DNA of 13,473 bases from NCBI GenBank assembly GCA_016882585.1, contig VGPP01000040.1, positions 1 through 13,473 on the forward strand, written 5' to 3'. Shown here piece by piece: positions 1-6,548 of this stretch. The position numbers were made by a program, and so were the translations under genes. The notes beneath the pieces are model-generated. The model saw nothing but the letters and a program-made list of their open reading frames with translations. It was not told the DNA's origin and did not search any database. The stretch is from Cyanobacteria bacterium M_surface_7_m2_037. GTDB lineage: Bacteria; Cyanobacteriota; Cyanobacteriia; PCC-6307; Cyanobiaceae. Position 1 is the first letter of the stretch, and each line of letters begins with the position of its first letter.

Positions 1-324
1 GTGGCGAAGGCTTTGCTGGCTGCGGCGCCTGCCTTGGTTCAGTTCCGTGAGGGAGGTGAAGCCATGGGGAAGGGTGAGGGCCAGCTCCAGCAGCGGGTGC
101 AGGTCGTTGCGCCGATGGGCCGGGAAGCGCAGGCTGAGGCAGCCGGCGATCGGGTTGATCCGGAACCCTTCCAGCCAGTGACACCCGGTGAGCACCGTGC
201 GGCAGTGGCGCCGCAGGGCTTCCGATTCAGTCAGGTTGTGGCAGCTCAGCCGCAAGCGTCCGGGTAGTTCGCTGCGGATGTCCCAGGCTGGTGCCGCTGA
301 TCCTGTGGCCGGAGCTGCCAGCAC
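1..324 (-). CDS. HMA-like N-terminal domain, probably of a second P-type ATPase (partial)
   Basis: The reading frame opens with GTG at 324 and stays open through base 1, giving 108 residues with the rest beyond the left edge. Residues about 17-87 form a cysteine-poor heavy-metal-associated-like fold. It has the 'ELPGRLRL' first strand and a later 'FRINPIAGCLSLRF' segment, which lines up with 'VRLNSVAGCCVVEF' in the N-terminus of the complete P-type ATPase at 847-3294. The start is chosen because the TGA of the preceding gene lies one codon upstream in the same frame, so the two genes are separated by only 3 bases and are probably translationally coupled. By similarity the protein is most likely another P-type ATPase of the same kind, but no catalytic motif is visible here, so a stand-alone HMA-like protein cannot be excluded. 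No plus-strand reading of this stretch looks like a real protein. Confidence 0.72.
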   Translation of the reverse strand, partial: MLAAPATGSAAPAWDIRSELPGRLRLSCHNLTESEALRRHCRTVLTGCHWLEGFRINPIAGCLSLRFPAHRRNDLHPLLELALTLPHGFTSLTELNQGRRRSQQSLRH

Positions 325-327
325 GAT

Positions 328-843
328 TCAAGCCGCAGCCGTAGCTGTGAAAGGGCGGCGCAAGCGGAAGGCCGTTTCCACCAGCACAAACGCCAACAGC
401 AACAGCGGTACTCCCGGTGCCAGCGGCAGGATCAAGCCAAGGATTCCGCCCAGGGCGAGCAACGCGGCCAGGCCCAGCAGACCGCTGGCCGCCAGAAAGC
501 TGATCAGGTTGGCCGGGGCCATCAGCCAGCGCCGCCGCCACGAAGGACGATCACGCATCACCTGCACCTTCACGTGCACCACCTCAGCCTCGGGTGGCGT
601 GGCGCCACTGCGCTCCAGGGCTGCCACGAGAGCCTGCCAGCCCTGTTGTTGTGGCTGCGACTGTTGGGCTTCCAGAAGCAGGCTGCTGCAGCGGCGGTTC
701 AGCCGCCAGCGCCAGGGCCCGATCTGCAGGGAAACCTGCAGCTCCTGCTCCAGTCGATCCCACTGGATGGGCGTGGCGCTGCGCAGGCGATAGCGCCAGC
801 GGCCCGGCAAGGCATGCACTAACTCAGCGCAGCTCGACGACAT
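328..843 (-). CDS. HMA-like domain protein with C-terminal membrane hairpin
   Basis: The protein has 171 residues and starts with ATG, 3 bases after the stop of the upstream P-type ATPase. Residues 6-60 resemble the divergent HMA-type domain of its neighbours ('ELVHALPGRWRYRLR' as first strand) but carry no CxxC metal site. Residues 106-160 hold two hydrophobic helices joined by a proline/glycine turn, 'LILPLAPGVPLLLLA'. The protein at 4761-5234 has the same layout, with 'VLPILPGTPFFLMA' as its turn, so the two are paralogues. The LPxxPGxP turn is reminiscent of DUF454/YbaN-type membrane proteins, though I do not claim family membership. The location is predicted to be the inner or an internal membrane with the HMA-like part exposed. 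Tight packing between two ATPase-type genes suggests an accessory subunit or a docking partner. The molecular role is unknown. Confidence 0.85.
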   Translation of the reverse strand: MSSSCAELVHALPGRWRYRLRSATPIQWDRLEQELQVSLQIGPWRWRLNRRCSSLLLEAQQSQPQQQGWQALVAALERSGATPPEAEVVHVKVQVMRDRPSWRRRWLMAPANLISFLAASGLLGLAALLALGGILGLILPLAPGVPLLLLAFVLVETAFRLRRPFTATAAA

Positions 844-846
844 GAC

Positions 847-3294
847 CTAGGCGATGGCGCGGCGATAGGTGTTGGACCGATCGCAATACGACCAGATGTA
901 GCCGGCTGGATCCAGCGATTGAATCCAGTGGCCGAAATCGCCGCGCTTGCGCCGCGCGGTGATGCTCTGGTGGGCAACGCCGAGCCGCTTGGAGAGTGCC
1001 GCGAGGCTGATCGCTTCCTGCTCCTCCACCTGCTTTTGCGGCGTCTTCGGCATCGGGGCGGCGGGAGCGCTCAGGGCTGCAGGGGCCAGTTGCTTGCCTT
1101 TGAAGCCCAGCACGCGCATGGCGTTGGCGGCAGCCACCAGGGCTGAGCCGTTGTTGAGCACCACCGCAGCGATCGGGCTCACCGGCAGGAAGGTGCCCAG
1201 CAATAGAGCGGAGATGTTGGGCAGGCCCACGATGCCGATGTTCTGCTTCACCAGAGCGAAGGTTTCGCGGGCCAGATCCTGGGCCACGATCAGATCCGAC
1301 ACCTTGTCGTTGGTGAGCACGATGTCGGCCGTTTCGCGGGCCAGGTCGCTGCCGGAGGCAAAGGAGATCGACACATCGGCGTAGGCGAGGGCCGCGGAGT
1401 CGTTGATGCCGTCGCCCACGAAGGCCACCTTGTGGCCTTGCTGGCTGAGCTGTTGCACCAGCTTGGCCTTCTCATCAGGCAGGGCATCGGCGTGCACCTC
1501 TTCGGGCCGCAGGCCCAGGCGCTTGGCCACCGCGTGGGCCACGCTGCTCACATCACCGGTGAGCATGTGGGCCTGGATGCCGCGGCGGTGCAGTTCGACC
1601 ACCATCGCCTGGCTGTCGGGCCGGAGCGCATCGGCGGCGTAGATCACCGCCACCACGGTGCCATCCACGGCCAGATACACCGGCGTGGCGGTTTCCAGCT
1701 CGGGATCCACGCTCGGCGTGGCGGGCTCGAGGTTTTCTTCCCGCAGCAGCTTGGCGTTGCCCACCAGCACCTGGTGGCCCTGGATCGTGGCGGCGACGCC
1801 TCGACCGATGCGGTAATCCCAGGCCTCGCATTCATCGGCGCTCACGCCCAGCTCTTCGGCGTGGGTGACGATCGCTTTGGCCACCGGGTGGTTGAGGCTC
1901 TGCTCGGCCGAAGCAGCCAGCTGCACAAGCTTGTTGATCGAGTGGGCGCCGCTCACCACTTCCACATGCACTACGGAGGGGTGGCCCTGGGTGAGGGTGC
2001 CGGTCTTGTCAAACACCACCACATCGATATCCACCAGCTGCTCGAGCGAGCGGCCGCTACGGATCAGCAGGCCCTGGCTGCCGGCGCGGGTGAGCGCCGC
2101 CATGATCGCGGTAGGCACTGACACACGCAGACCCGTGCCCAGGTCGAACATCAGCAGCGAGGCAGCCTGTGCGATGTTGCCACCGCTGAGCAGCAGCGAC
2201 AGGCCTGCCAGGGCGAGGGTGGGCAACACGAAGCGATTGGCAACCTTGCCGGCGACGTTGCCCACGCGGGTGTCGTACACCGGGGCGGATTCGATCATCG
2301 CGGTGATCTGTCCCACCCGGGTGGCTTCGCCCACCGCCTGGGTTTCCACCACGAGGTTGCCCTCCAGCAGGATGAAACCGGCCAGCACTTCATCGCCGGG
2401 GCCGGCGTGGCGGGGCACCGATTCACCGGTGAGCTTCACCACATCCAGCGAGCCCTCGCCGCTCTCGATGCGGCCATCCACGGGGATCTGATCGCCGGGG
2501 AAGAGCGCGATGCGATCGCCCGCCTGCAGGCTGGTGCTCGGCACGATCACCTCAGTGCCATCCACCAAGAGGCGCACATCGGTCTGCAGGCTGGCGAGCA
2601 GATCCGTGTTGGCCGAATGGGCGATGCGCTGGGTGGCGTCGCGCACCGCCTCGCCGCCCTCGATCATCGTGATCATCATCGCCGGGCCCAGCAGGAAGCC
2701 CTCCAGGCTGTGGAGGGTCACCGCCAGGGAGTCAAGGAAGTCGACGTTGATCTTGCGCTCTTCCTTCAGCCCCTGCCAGGCGCGCTTGAAGCTCAGATGA
2801 GCCGAGACCAAAATGAAGCCGGCCACCGCCAGGGGCGGCAGTGCCAGCGGTCCGGCCAACAGGGCCAGGGCCAAGGAGCTCACCGGCAGGATGATTCGGC
2901 TCGGAACAAAGCTCTCGTCGTCTTCCCCTTCAGCCGCGCTGGCCGTAGGTTTGGCGGCCGCTTTGCCACTGGGTTTGGCGGCCAGCTGTTCGAGGGCTGG
3001 CAGCGCGCCAGGCAGCTGTTTGAGCCATTGCAGGGGATCAATTCCGGCCTGACGCTCGAATTCCACCACGCAGCATCCGGCCACGCTGTTGAGGCGGACA
3101 TGCTTCACCTCGCTGGCCTGGCTCAGGGCCTGCTCCAGCTTCGGCCAGCTGCTGCTGCTGCCGCCCACGCGGAAGCGCACGCGCCGTGAGCTGTGGTGCA
3201 GCACCTGCTCCACGGTGTACCCCACAGCCGATTGGCCTGCCCGCGCAACGGGTACAACCGAGAGGTGAGGTGGACGATGCGTTTCAGCGAGCAC
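847..3294 (-). CDS. P1B-like P-type ATPase with variant metal motif and C-terminal HTH-like extension
   Basis: This 815-residue cation pump hydrolyses ATP through a phospho-aspartate. Its domains, in order, are an HMA-like domain without CxxC (about 25-95), an Ala/Lys/Glu linker (105-130), membrane helices (131-215), the actuator with LTGES (288-292), a membrane helix pair (355-390), the phosphorylation site DKTGT (D429), the N-domain HP locus (469-470), the hinge GDGIND (627-632) and the last membrane pair (685-730). Where heavy-metal pumps have CPC, CPH or SPC, this protein reads DLGTG (384-388) before 'LRVSVPTAIM', so the usual ligand cysteines are missing and the substrate cannot be read off. 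Residues about 760-812 form an extra tail resembling a small helix-turn-helix domain ('LAALSKRLGVAHQSITARR'). The start is GTG at 3294 and no good Shine-Dalgarno is visible. It lies 49 bases after the DUF5132 gene and 3 bases before the next gene. A P1B-6 (FezB-like) affiliation is possible but not established. Confidence 0.93.
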   Translation of the reverse strand: MLAETHRPPHLSVVPVARAGQSAVGYTVEQVLHHSSRRVRFRVGGSSSSWPKLEQALSQASEVKHVRLNSVAGCCVVEFERQAGIDPLQWLKQLPGALPALEQLAAKPSGKAAAKPTASAAEGEDDESFVPSRIILPVSSLALALLAGPLALPPLAVAGFILVSAHLSFKRAWQGLKEERKINVDFLDSLAVTLHSLEGFLLGPAMMITMIEGGEAVRDATQRIAHSANTDLLASLQTDVRLLVDGTEVIVPSTSLQAGDRIALFPGDQIPVDGRIESGEGSLDVVKLTGESVPRHAGPGDEVLAGFILLEGNLVVETQAVGEATRVGQITAMIESAPVYDTRVGNVAGKVANRFVLPTLALAGLSLLLSGGNIAQAASLLMFDLGTGLRVSVPTAIMAALTRAGSQGLLIRSGRSLEQLVDIDVVVFDKTGTLTQGHPSVVHVEVVSGAHSINKLVQLAASAEQSLNHPVAKAIVTHAEELGVSADECEAWDYRIGRGVAATIQGHQVLVGNAKLLREENLEPATPSVDPELETATPVYLAVDGTVVAVIYAADALRPDSQAMVVELHRRGIQAHMLTGDVSSVAHAVAKRLGLRPEEVHADALPDEKAKLVQQLSQQGHKVAFVGDGINDSAALAYADVSISFASGSDLARETADIVLTNDKVSDLIVAQDLARETFALVKQNIGIVGLPNISALLLGTFLPVSPIAAVVLNNGSALVAAANAMRVLGFKGKQLAPAALSAPAAPMPKTPQKQVEEQEAISLAALSKRLGVAHQSITARRKRGDFGHWIQSLDPAGYIWSYCDRSNTYRRAIA
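2512..2519. repeat. HIP1 octamer
   Basis: GCGATCGC, the highly iterated palindrome of many cyanobacterial genomes, lies here inside the P-type ATPase gene. Confidence 0.8.
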
Positions 3295-3343
3295 GGCAGG
3301 AGCAGGAGAAGGGATCAGCGACAGGCAGGGAGCGTTGACGCCC

Positions 3344-3676
3344 TCACTCGACCTTCACCTTCGTGATCGCCTTCTCGTTAGCCGCAGCACTGGCCTCCGC
3401 GGCATTGGCGGTCTCGTCCATCTCGGACTTGGCTTCAGCCACCAGATCCACGAGTGATTCGGCGGCTTCCGCTGCGGTGCGGGCCACGTTGCGGGCGGCC
3501 GTGCCAGCCACACCAGCCACGGTGACGCCCACCTTGATGCCGCTCTTGGCCATGGATTTGCCCACGCTGCTCATGGAATCGCCGAGCTGGTGGTTGCCCA
3601 TGCGGCGCACCATCGGGGCGAGGGCCACGAGACTGGCGCCAACCCCAAAGGCGAGGACGGTTTCGAACTCGAACAT
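3344..3676 (-). CDS. DUF5132-like small membrane protein (copy 1)
   Basis: The protein has 110 residues. It starts at 'MFEFETVLAFGVGASLVALA', a hydrophobic N-terminal helix (about residues 5-22). An amphipathic central part with 'MAKSGIKVGV' follows, and then the acidic helix 'SLVDLVAEAKSEM' that I associate with DUF5132. The tail (90-110) is Ala/Glu/Lys-rich. The frame stays open upstream to 3931, but that part overlaps the divergent gene and looks unlike protein. The ATG at 3676 is preferred because it aligns residue by residue with the start of the paralogue at 5521. It is the first gene of the minus-strand set and is followed after 49 bases by the P-type ATPase. DUF5132 proteins are, to my knowledge, often neighbours of HMA-type ATPases. 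The function is unknown; a membrane-anchored scaffold or regulator of the pump is a plausible inference. Confidence 0.85.
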   Translation of the reverse strand: MFEFETVLAFGVGASLVALAPMVRRMGNHQLGDSMSSVGKSMAKSGIKVGVTVAGVAGTAARNVARTAAEAAESLVDLVAEAKSEMDETANAAEASAAANEKAITKVKVE

Positions 3677-3719
3677 GGGGTGGTGACTTGCCAGGATTAA
3701 ATGCACTGTAAAGAGAATC

Positions 3720-3737
3720 TGCAGCTCTGATGCTGCA
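3720..3737. promoter_or_regulatory. Inverted repeat in divergent intergenic region, operator candidate
   Basis: TGCAGC and GCTGCA are separated by 6 bases in the 94-base gap between the divergent DUF5132 and Get3-like genes. The dyad is perfect over its arms and well placed to control both genes, but it is short and the regulator is unknown. Confidence 0.25.
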
Positions 3738-3770
3738 TCGCGGCTCACATCAGCAATCCAGTCATTGTCA

Positions 3771-4808
3771 ATGGATTTACCGGGATTGGGTTTGCACTTT
3801 GTGAGCGCCGACCTGCCCTCCCTCGCCTGTGGGCTTGTTGCCGCGCAACCTCGCGCTGCTGTGCTGGATCTCAGTGGCGAGCAGTGGCTCTCGCAGCTTG
3901 CGGGGGTGGAGTTCGACGGTGAGCTGCGCACCTACAGCGCCGTTCCGGATGCGCTCGCGCTTTGGCAGCAGTTGGAGCCGCGCCTGGGCGACTGGTTGCA
4001 ACTGCTGGAGCTGCAGGCCTTGCAGCCCCTGTTGATCCCGCCCCTACCTGGGGTTGACATGCTTCTGCGCTGTTTGGTGCTCGCAGAAGCGCTGCAGCAG
4101 GGGGCTGATCTCACGGTGCTGCTGCCCGCGCCGGCTGAGGCCCTGGCATTGCTGGAGTTGGCTCGCACCGGGCCCGCCCTGGTGGAAACCCTGTTGGAGC
4201 CCCTGTTGGACTGGTGGGATCAGACCCGCCAATCCCTGGCCAGCCTGGAGTTGGTGCTGCGCCTGCGCTTGCCATCCTCCGCAAGCCTGCGATTGGATCC
4301 GCGCTGGCGCAGCCGGCTGGAGCACATGGCGGCTTTGCTCGCCCCCGGGGGGCCATGGCAATTGAGCCTGGCGTTGGAGTGCGCTGGGCCCAAGGCCGAG
4401 CTGTTGCGGCAGCGGTTGAGCTGCCTCAGCGCGCGGGGTTTCATGCCCACGCGCCTGGGCTTGCATGGCCCGGCGGCCGCAGCGGTGTTGGCGCAACGGC
4501 CCGATTGGTGGCCCGCGCAATTCCCCGGCGTCGAGCTCGCCTATCCCTTTGCTTCAGACGCTGTGGCAGCCCTGCTGCACCTCGAGGCAACTGGGCTGGA
4601 GGTGTGTGTGGATGCAGCCGCAGGCACCCTGAGGATGCCCTTGCCCGGTGTGATCAAGGCAGAACTCGACGTGCAGCAGATCGGCACCACCGTGGTATTG
4701 CTCGTGGGTGGGCAGCGGCGGCTGGTGAATGTGCCTGCCAGCCTGGCGGGCAAAACCTGCTCAGGTGCTCGGCTGGAGAGCGGCTGGCTCGAGTTGCGCT
4801 TCCTCTGA
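3771..4808 (+). CDS. Get3/ArsA-like protein lacking the Walker A motif, with HSP20-like C-terminal domain
   Basis: The product has 345 residues from ATG 3771; an in-frame TTG two codons earlier is the alternative. The C-terminal 60 residues (about 285-345) match the HSP20-like domain seen at the end of many bacterial ArsA/Get3 proteins: 'LRMPLPGVIKAELDV', 'VVLLVGGQRRLVNVPASL' and 'GARLESGWLELRFL'. The N-terminus keeps the first Rossmann strand and helix (HFVSADLPSLACGLVA), but the GKGGVGKT loop that binds ATP is replaced by ADLPSLAC. The switch I position reads 'AVLDLSGEQWLSQLAG', and the switch II position 'LTVLLPAPAEALALLEL' lacks the DTAPTGHT pattern. 'PLPGVDMLLRCLVLAEAL' still resembles the family's PG(L/V)DE helix. 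This looks like a catalytically dead homologue kept as a binding or chaperone-type protein, perhaps for tail-anchored or hydrophobic partners. It is divergent from the DUF5132/ATPase genes, and its last 48 bases overlap the convergent gene at 4761-5234. Confidence 0.8.
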   Translation: MDLPGLGLHFVSADLPSLACGLVAAQPRAAVLDLSGEQWLSQLAGVEFDGELRTYSAVPDALALWQQLEPRLGDWLQLLELQALQPLLIPPLPGVDMLLRCLVLAEALQQGADLTVLLPAPAEALALLELARTGPALVETLLEPLLDWWDQTRQSLASLELVLRLRLPSSASLRLDPRWRSRLEHMAALLAPGGPWQLSLALECAGPKAELLRQRLSCLSARGFMPTRLGLHGPAAAAVLAQRPDWWPAQFPGVELAYPFASDAVAALLHLEATGLEVCVDAAAGTLRMPLPGVIKAELDVQQIGTTVVLLVGGQRRLVNVPASLAGKTCSGARLESGWLELRFL

Positions 4809-5234
4809 CGTCTCTGGCCTCCAACCCAGCCACCAAGCCATCAGAAAAAACGGCGTGCCAGGCAGGATCGGAAGGACCCAGCCCGCGACCGCCAACGCCA
4901 TCAGCACCTTGATGGATCCTTGCCTGGTTTCCCCCAGCCACAGCTCCAATGGCGTGGGTGGCACCGCCGGACCATGCAGCTGCTGGGCATTCAAGGCAGC
5001 TTGCAGAAGATCCGCCGCCAAAGCCGGGCAGATCACCTCGTGAGGGTGATGGCTGATCACCACCCCGCGGCGATGAGCCGTAGCCCGCACCTGCGCGCCG
5101 GGATGGATCAGCTCCAGTTGGTTGCCGATCAGCTCCAGCTGAGCGGCGCTGATTTCAGTGGAGCAGTGGAGCCGGAGCCGATGGGGTAGCTGATGGCGAA
5201 TGGCCAGTGCGCTCACGGCTCCGGATTGGCTCAC
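4761..5234 (-). CDS. HMA-like domain protein with C-terminal membrane segment (paralogue)
   Basis: The protein has 157 residues. The start GTG overlaps the TGA of the upstream DUF5132 gene as GTGA, a translational-coupling arrangement. Residues 10-65 form a divergent HMA-like fold ('IRHQLPHRLRLHCS'), again with no CxxC. The membrane part (about 105-145) carries 'VLPILPGTPFFLMAWWLGW', the same LPxxPGxP turn as the protein at 328-843. The two share layout, size and context, so I read them as paralogues. The last 48 bases overlap the convergent Get3-like gene end to end, leaving no room for an intervening terminator. The function is unknown; an accessory or docking role towards the P-type ATPase is inferred from repeated co-occurrence within this window only. 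Confidence 0.83.
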   Translation of the reverse strand: MSQSGAVSALAIRHQLPHRLRLHCSTEISAAQLELIGNQLELIHPGAQVRATAHRRGVVISHHPHEVICPALAADLLQAALNAQQLHGPAVPPTPLELWLGETRQGSIKVLMALAVAGWVLPILPGTPFFLMAWWLGWRPETSEEAQLEPAALQPST

Positions 5235-5521
5235 TTGGCCGCTTTGCTGGGCTGAGCCAGATCGGCGCGTGCTTCGGCGAGCACATCGGTGAAGCTCTCG
5301 CCCACCTCGGCGAGGCCGCGGCCGATGCCCTTCACGGCGTTGGAGGTTTTGTCGGCCACCACCAGGCCGAGTTTGAGGCCCTGTTTGGTGATGCTGCGTC
5401 CGGTGCCGCTCACGGCGCCTGTGATCTTGCTGTCTTTACCTGCCACGGCGGCCACCACAGGGGCCAGAGCCATCAGTCCGGCACCGAGACCGAAGGCCAG
5501 CAGAGTCTCGAGCTCCAGCAT
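5231..5521 (-). CDS. DUF5132-like small membrane protein (copy 2)
   Basis: The protein has 96 residues and starts with ATG. Its start, 'MLELETLLAFGLGAGLMALA', matches copy 1 at nearly every position, and the later 'SITKQGLKLGLVVADKT' and 'SFTDVLAEARADL' follow the same DUF5132 plan: a membrane helix, a basic amphipathic stretch, then an acidic helix ending DxxAEAxxxL. It is the first gene of a two-gene minus-strand operon and overlaps the HMA-like hairpin protein by 4 bases. In copy 1 the corresponding partner is the P-type ATPase, so each HMA-like set here is led by its own DUF5132 gene. Its biochemical role is unknown. Confidence 0.85.
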   Translation of the reverse strand: MLELETLLAFGLGAGLMALAPVVAAVAGKDSKITGAVSGTGRSITKQGLKLGLVVADKTSNAVKGIGRGLAEVGESFTDVLAEARADLAQPSKAAK

Positions 5522-5606
5522 GACGAATCAGAGTGGATGTTTCGCCCGAAGAGTAACGCTCGCTGGCGGCACTCGCTTCCATTCCGCTTGGGATTGAGCA
5601 GCATGG

Positions 5607-5622
5607 TGTGCGTGTCGGCACA
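5607..5622. promoter_or_regulatory. Short inverted repeat upstream of the glycine-zipper gene
   Basis: TGTGC and GCACA are separated by 6 bases in the 118-base divergent gap between the second DUF5132 gene and the plus-strand glycine-zipper gene, ending 17 bases before its GTG. The spacing equals that of the dyad at 3720-3737, but the arms differ. It could be an operator; the evidence is weak. Confidence 0.2.
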
Positions 5623-5639
5623 TCGATCGGGAGCCCCAG

Positions 5640-6548
5640 GTGGACGCCTTGCCTTGTGAGTTGATGCACGCCACAGCGCAGAGACTGCGCTTGCGCTACC
5701 CCGCGGATCAGCCGGCCTCGCTTGTGGAGGATCTGGTGGCGGCGCTTTCGGGGCAGGCCTGGGTGCGGGCTGTGCAATGGCGGCACTCCAGCTGCAGTGT
5801 GGTGATTGAGCTCGCCAGCGGCTGCTCTGAACTGCGCTGGCAGCTGGCGCTCGCCGATCTCGGCTGCGGGCTGGTGGATCAGCGCCGCCACGACCATGCA
5901 CCCGATTCAGCCTGGGAACGCATGACCCGCCAGATCGGCGGAAACATCGTGGGAGCCACGGTGGGCCAGGTGGTGCTGGGCACAGGCGCGGGAGTGCTTG
6001 GGGCTTGGTTGCTTGGACCGCGCGCCGGATTGGTGGCAGGTGCCGCAGGAGCTGTGGTGGGGTCGGTGGTGGGATCGGTGGCCGGCGGCGAGCTTGCCGA
6101 TGGCGAAAGCCCCTTGCGCAAGGGGGATCTGGGGGCCATCTCCATCCGCAAGATTGGCGGCAAGCTTGGCGAGGAGGCTGGTTGGAGCACCGGTGGCGCC
6201 ATTGGTGCAGCCTTGGCTGGGCCCGCCGGAGCCGTGGCCGGGATGACCCTGGGCTCCATCGTGGCCGGCCAAGCCGTGGAAGACCTGATTCAGAACCATG
6301 GCCGCGCCAAGGGGGTTGGCCGGCTGAGTTGGCTGGTGAGGCTTGGTGAGGATCAAGCCGGTGAGCGGATCACTGAAACGGTGATGGGTGGCTTGGGCCG
6401 AGGTCTCAGTGGTGGCCAGGACTGGGGCGCTCGCCTGGGCACCCGATTGGGCGCTTCGGTGGGCCGCAAGATTGATTGGGCCAGCAGTTGGAGTCGCCGT
6501 CAACTGGTGAGCCGGATCAAGCCCCGGTCTCCACTCCCAGCCACGTAA
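5640..6548 (+). CDS. HMA-like domain fused to glycine-zipper membrane region
   Basis: The protein has 302 residues. The GTG start at 5640 has GGGAG 5-9 bases upstream, which favours it over ATG 5664. Residues 5-62 are HMA-like ('ELMHATAQRLRLRYP', 'AVQWRHSSCSVVIEL') and lack CxxC. Residues 99-150 and 183-212 are two blocks of small-residue hydrophobic helices with repeated GxxxG spacing ('GGNIVGATVGQVVLGTGAG', 'AGAAGAVVGSVVGSVAGG', 'GGAIGAALAGPAGAVAG'), typical of glycine-zipper segments that pack tightly in membranes. Between and after them are basic, Gly/Arg-rich stretches, and the tail is basic. The layout suggests a protein that self-assembles in or shapes a membrane while presenting the same HMA-like module as its neighbours. 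It is divergent from the DUF5132 copy 2 operon, and its end overlaps the convergent carbonic anhydrase gene by 32 bases. The function is unknown. Confidence 0.87.
   Translation: MDALPCELMHATAQRLRLRYPADQPASLVEDLVAALSGQAWVRAVQWRHSSCSVVIELASGCSELRWQLALADLGCGLVDQRRHDHAPDSAWERMTRQIGGNIVGATVGQVVLGTGAGVLGAWLLGPRAGLVAGAAGAVVGSVVGSVAGGELADGESPLRKGDLGAISIRKIGGKLGEEAGWSTGGAIGAALAGPAGAVAGMTLGSIVAGQAVEDLIQNHGRAKGVGRLSWLVRLGEDQAGERITETVMGGLGRGLSGGQDWGARLGTRLGASVGRKIDWASSWSRRQLVSRIKPRSPLPAT

Noticed and set aside
1..267. Plus-strand open frame at the left edge
   Set aside because: The minus strand here encodes an HMA-like domain that matches neighbouring genes; the plus frame has no such support.
1432..3189. 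Long plus-strand open frames opposite the P-type ATPase
   Set aside because: They are antisense to a protein with every catalytic motif, and their His/Gly/Ala/Arg-rich sequences lack any recognisable domain.
3677..3931. N-terminal extension of the DUF5132 copy 1 frame
   Set aside because: The extra 85 residues look non-protein, overlap the divergent Get3-like gene, and are absent from the paralogue at 5231-5521.
4214..4912. 232-codon plus-strand frame over the Get3-like gene
   Set aside because: It is shifted relative to the frame that carries the HSP20-like domain, and its Ala/Gly/Arg-rich composition fits an out-of-frame reading.
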